The translations under genes and the position numbers were made by a program. From Campylobacteraceae bacterium (GTDB taxonomy: Bacteria; Campylobacterota; Campylobacteria; Campylobacterales; Sulfurovaceae), in assembly GCA_026986355.1 (NCBI GenBank), contig JALSOO010000023.1, positions 1-14,455 of the forward strand: a stretch of DNA of 14,455 nucleotides. The letters run 5' to 3'. Of the stretch, positions 13,976 through 14,455 are shown in pieces (position 1 is the stretch's first letter; the number at the start of each line of letters is the position of its first letter). The notes under the pieces are model-generated. The model saw only the letters and a list, made by a program, of their open reading frames with translations. It had not been told where the DNA came from and made no database searches.

Positions 13976-14405
13976 TTATTTTAAAAGGGCATAAAACGTA
14001 CTATCTGCATCAACCTTAAAGAGCAAAGTTTTTTTATTTTTAGGGTGTATAATCATTAATTTCTCTACATGTAGACCCATCTTATCTCCTTTTGTACCAT
14101 AACGCTCATCAGCAACTATAGAATGTCCTAACCATGATAAATGGGCTCTAATTTGATGTTGTCTACCTATTTCTAATTGTATCTCTAAAAGAGAGTGTGT
14201 AGTTGTAGACTCTTTTAGTTGTACCTACTTCAACACTATCATGGATATAAATAGGAAAATTATGTTTGGTTGTGCTTATCCCATTTACCAAAACATAGGA
14301 CTCTTTTAGACGCTCTTTAATCTTCTTATTTGACCAACCTTTTAGTACCTCAAAAAGAAATACTAATAGAGTACTATCTTTTTTTACTTCAAACTTTTCT
14401 GCCAT
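13976..14405 (-). pseudogene. RluA-family pseudouridine synthase with internal deletion and frameshift
   Basis: Remnant of an rRNA pseudouridine synthase with an N-terminal S4 domain. Frame 1 starts at the ATG at 14405 (AAGG box 6 nt upstream) and encodes an S4 RNA-binding domain (SNKKIKERLKESYVLVNG, ISTTKHNFPIYIHDSVEVG), then runs into out-of-frame residues and a stop at 14163. A different frame, from about 14230 to the TAA at 13976-13978, encodes the C-terminal part of the same enzyme: LLEIQLEIGRQHQIRAHLSW, GHSIVADERYG and LHVEKLMIIHP, matching the family's TGR-HQIR-H, GD-YG and LH segments. The middle of the catalytic domain, including the HRLD-type aspartate loop, is absent; I estimate about 100 codons are missing. 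So an internal deletion that also shifted the frame has inactivated it. The S4 fragment alone (80 residues) may still be translated. It lies 3 nt after the preceding gene. Confidence 0.8.
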
Positions 14406-14408
14406 CTT

Positions 14409-14455
14409 TTACCTTTTAAAATCAAATAGTTTACTATCATGTTGTTTTCCTGCTT
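14409..14455 (-). CDS. C-terminal tail of an unidentified upstream gene (partial)
   Basis: Fourteen codons ending AGKQHDSKLFDFKR and a TAA at 14409-14411 read in from the right edge on the minus strand. The stop lies 3 nt before the ATG of the pseudouridine synthase remnant, and its end overlaps that gene's ribosome site, as expected for an upstream operon member. Too short to identify. Another frame is also open here (reading KQENNMIVNYLILKG), so the choice rests mainly on the tidy stop/start spacing. Confidence 0.45.
   Translation of the reverse strand, partial: AGKQHDSKLFDFKR

Noticed and set aside
14163..14405. An intact 80-residue S4-domain protein
   Set aside because: Its last residues are out-of-frame sequence; the continuation in another frame is clearly the RluA C-terminus, so it is better described as part of a broken gene.
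1..14455. CRISPR array, tRNA, rRNA, integrase or insertion sequence
   Set aside because: No regularly spaced repeats, cloverleaf-like sequences, transposase or integrase motifs were found; the only mobile-type sequence is the small REP-like pair.

Overview
The window is AT-rich, with compact spacing and Shine-Dalgarno starts. Its -10 boxes mostly lack a recognisable -35. Together with the gene content (acpP-fabF-accA; an argF/hemN/(Fe-S) protein cluster; rpmB; glnA) this suggests a Campylobacterota (epsilonproteobacterial) chromosome, probably a Sulfurovum/Sulfurimonas-like organism. That assignment rests on gene order and style as I remember them, not on a database search. Most of the window is housekeeping; the unusual features sit in intergenic DNA and at the right-hand end.

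Layout. Positions 1-1904 (minus strand): the N-terminus of glutamine synthetase (glnA, cut by the window edge), a PHP-type histidinol-phosphatase and a secreted Bax-like glucosaminidase. Positions 1905-2383: a 479-bp very AT-rich non-coding gap with a long bulged inverted repeat and the acpP promoter. Positions 2384-4894 (plus strand): fatty-acid operon acpP-fabF-accA, with a hairpin after acpP and strong terminator hairpins after accA. Positions 4949-7793 (minus): dbpA, argJ and rpmB; rpmB has its own terminator, and argJ-dbpA are separated by only 3 nt. Positions 7915-8727: a lipoprotein of unknown function. Positions 8811-12538 (minus): argF, hemN and a two-cluster (Fe-S)/CCG-domain protein. 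Positions 12631-13902: a second DEAD-box helicase. Positions 13976-14405: a broken RluA-family pseudouridine synthase. Positions 14409-14455: the last 14 codons of an unidentified gene.

How the genes fit together. acpP, fabF and accA supply the acyl carrier, the elongating condensing enzyme and half of the carboxyltransferase that makes malonyl-CoA. argJ and argF are two steps of arginine synthesis, hisJ a step of histidine synthesis, and glnA assimilates ammonia. hemN makes protoporphyrinogen IX without oxygen. dbpA, the second helicase, rpmB and the former pseudouridine synthase all concern ribosomes or RNA.

Main points of interest. (1) A 90-bp REP/BIME-like element (two GTAG-footed hairpins in perfect inverted orientation) sits between hemN and the (Fe-S) gene and accounts for almost all of their intergenic distance. 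(2) The second helicase keeps its whole Q-motif region in frame but has no ATG, GTG or TTG to start it; the best-placed start codon is ATC. (3) The adjacent RluA-type gene has lost its catalytic centre through an internal, frame-changing deletion. (4) An inverted repeat of about 48 bp lies in the acpP upstream gap.
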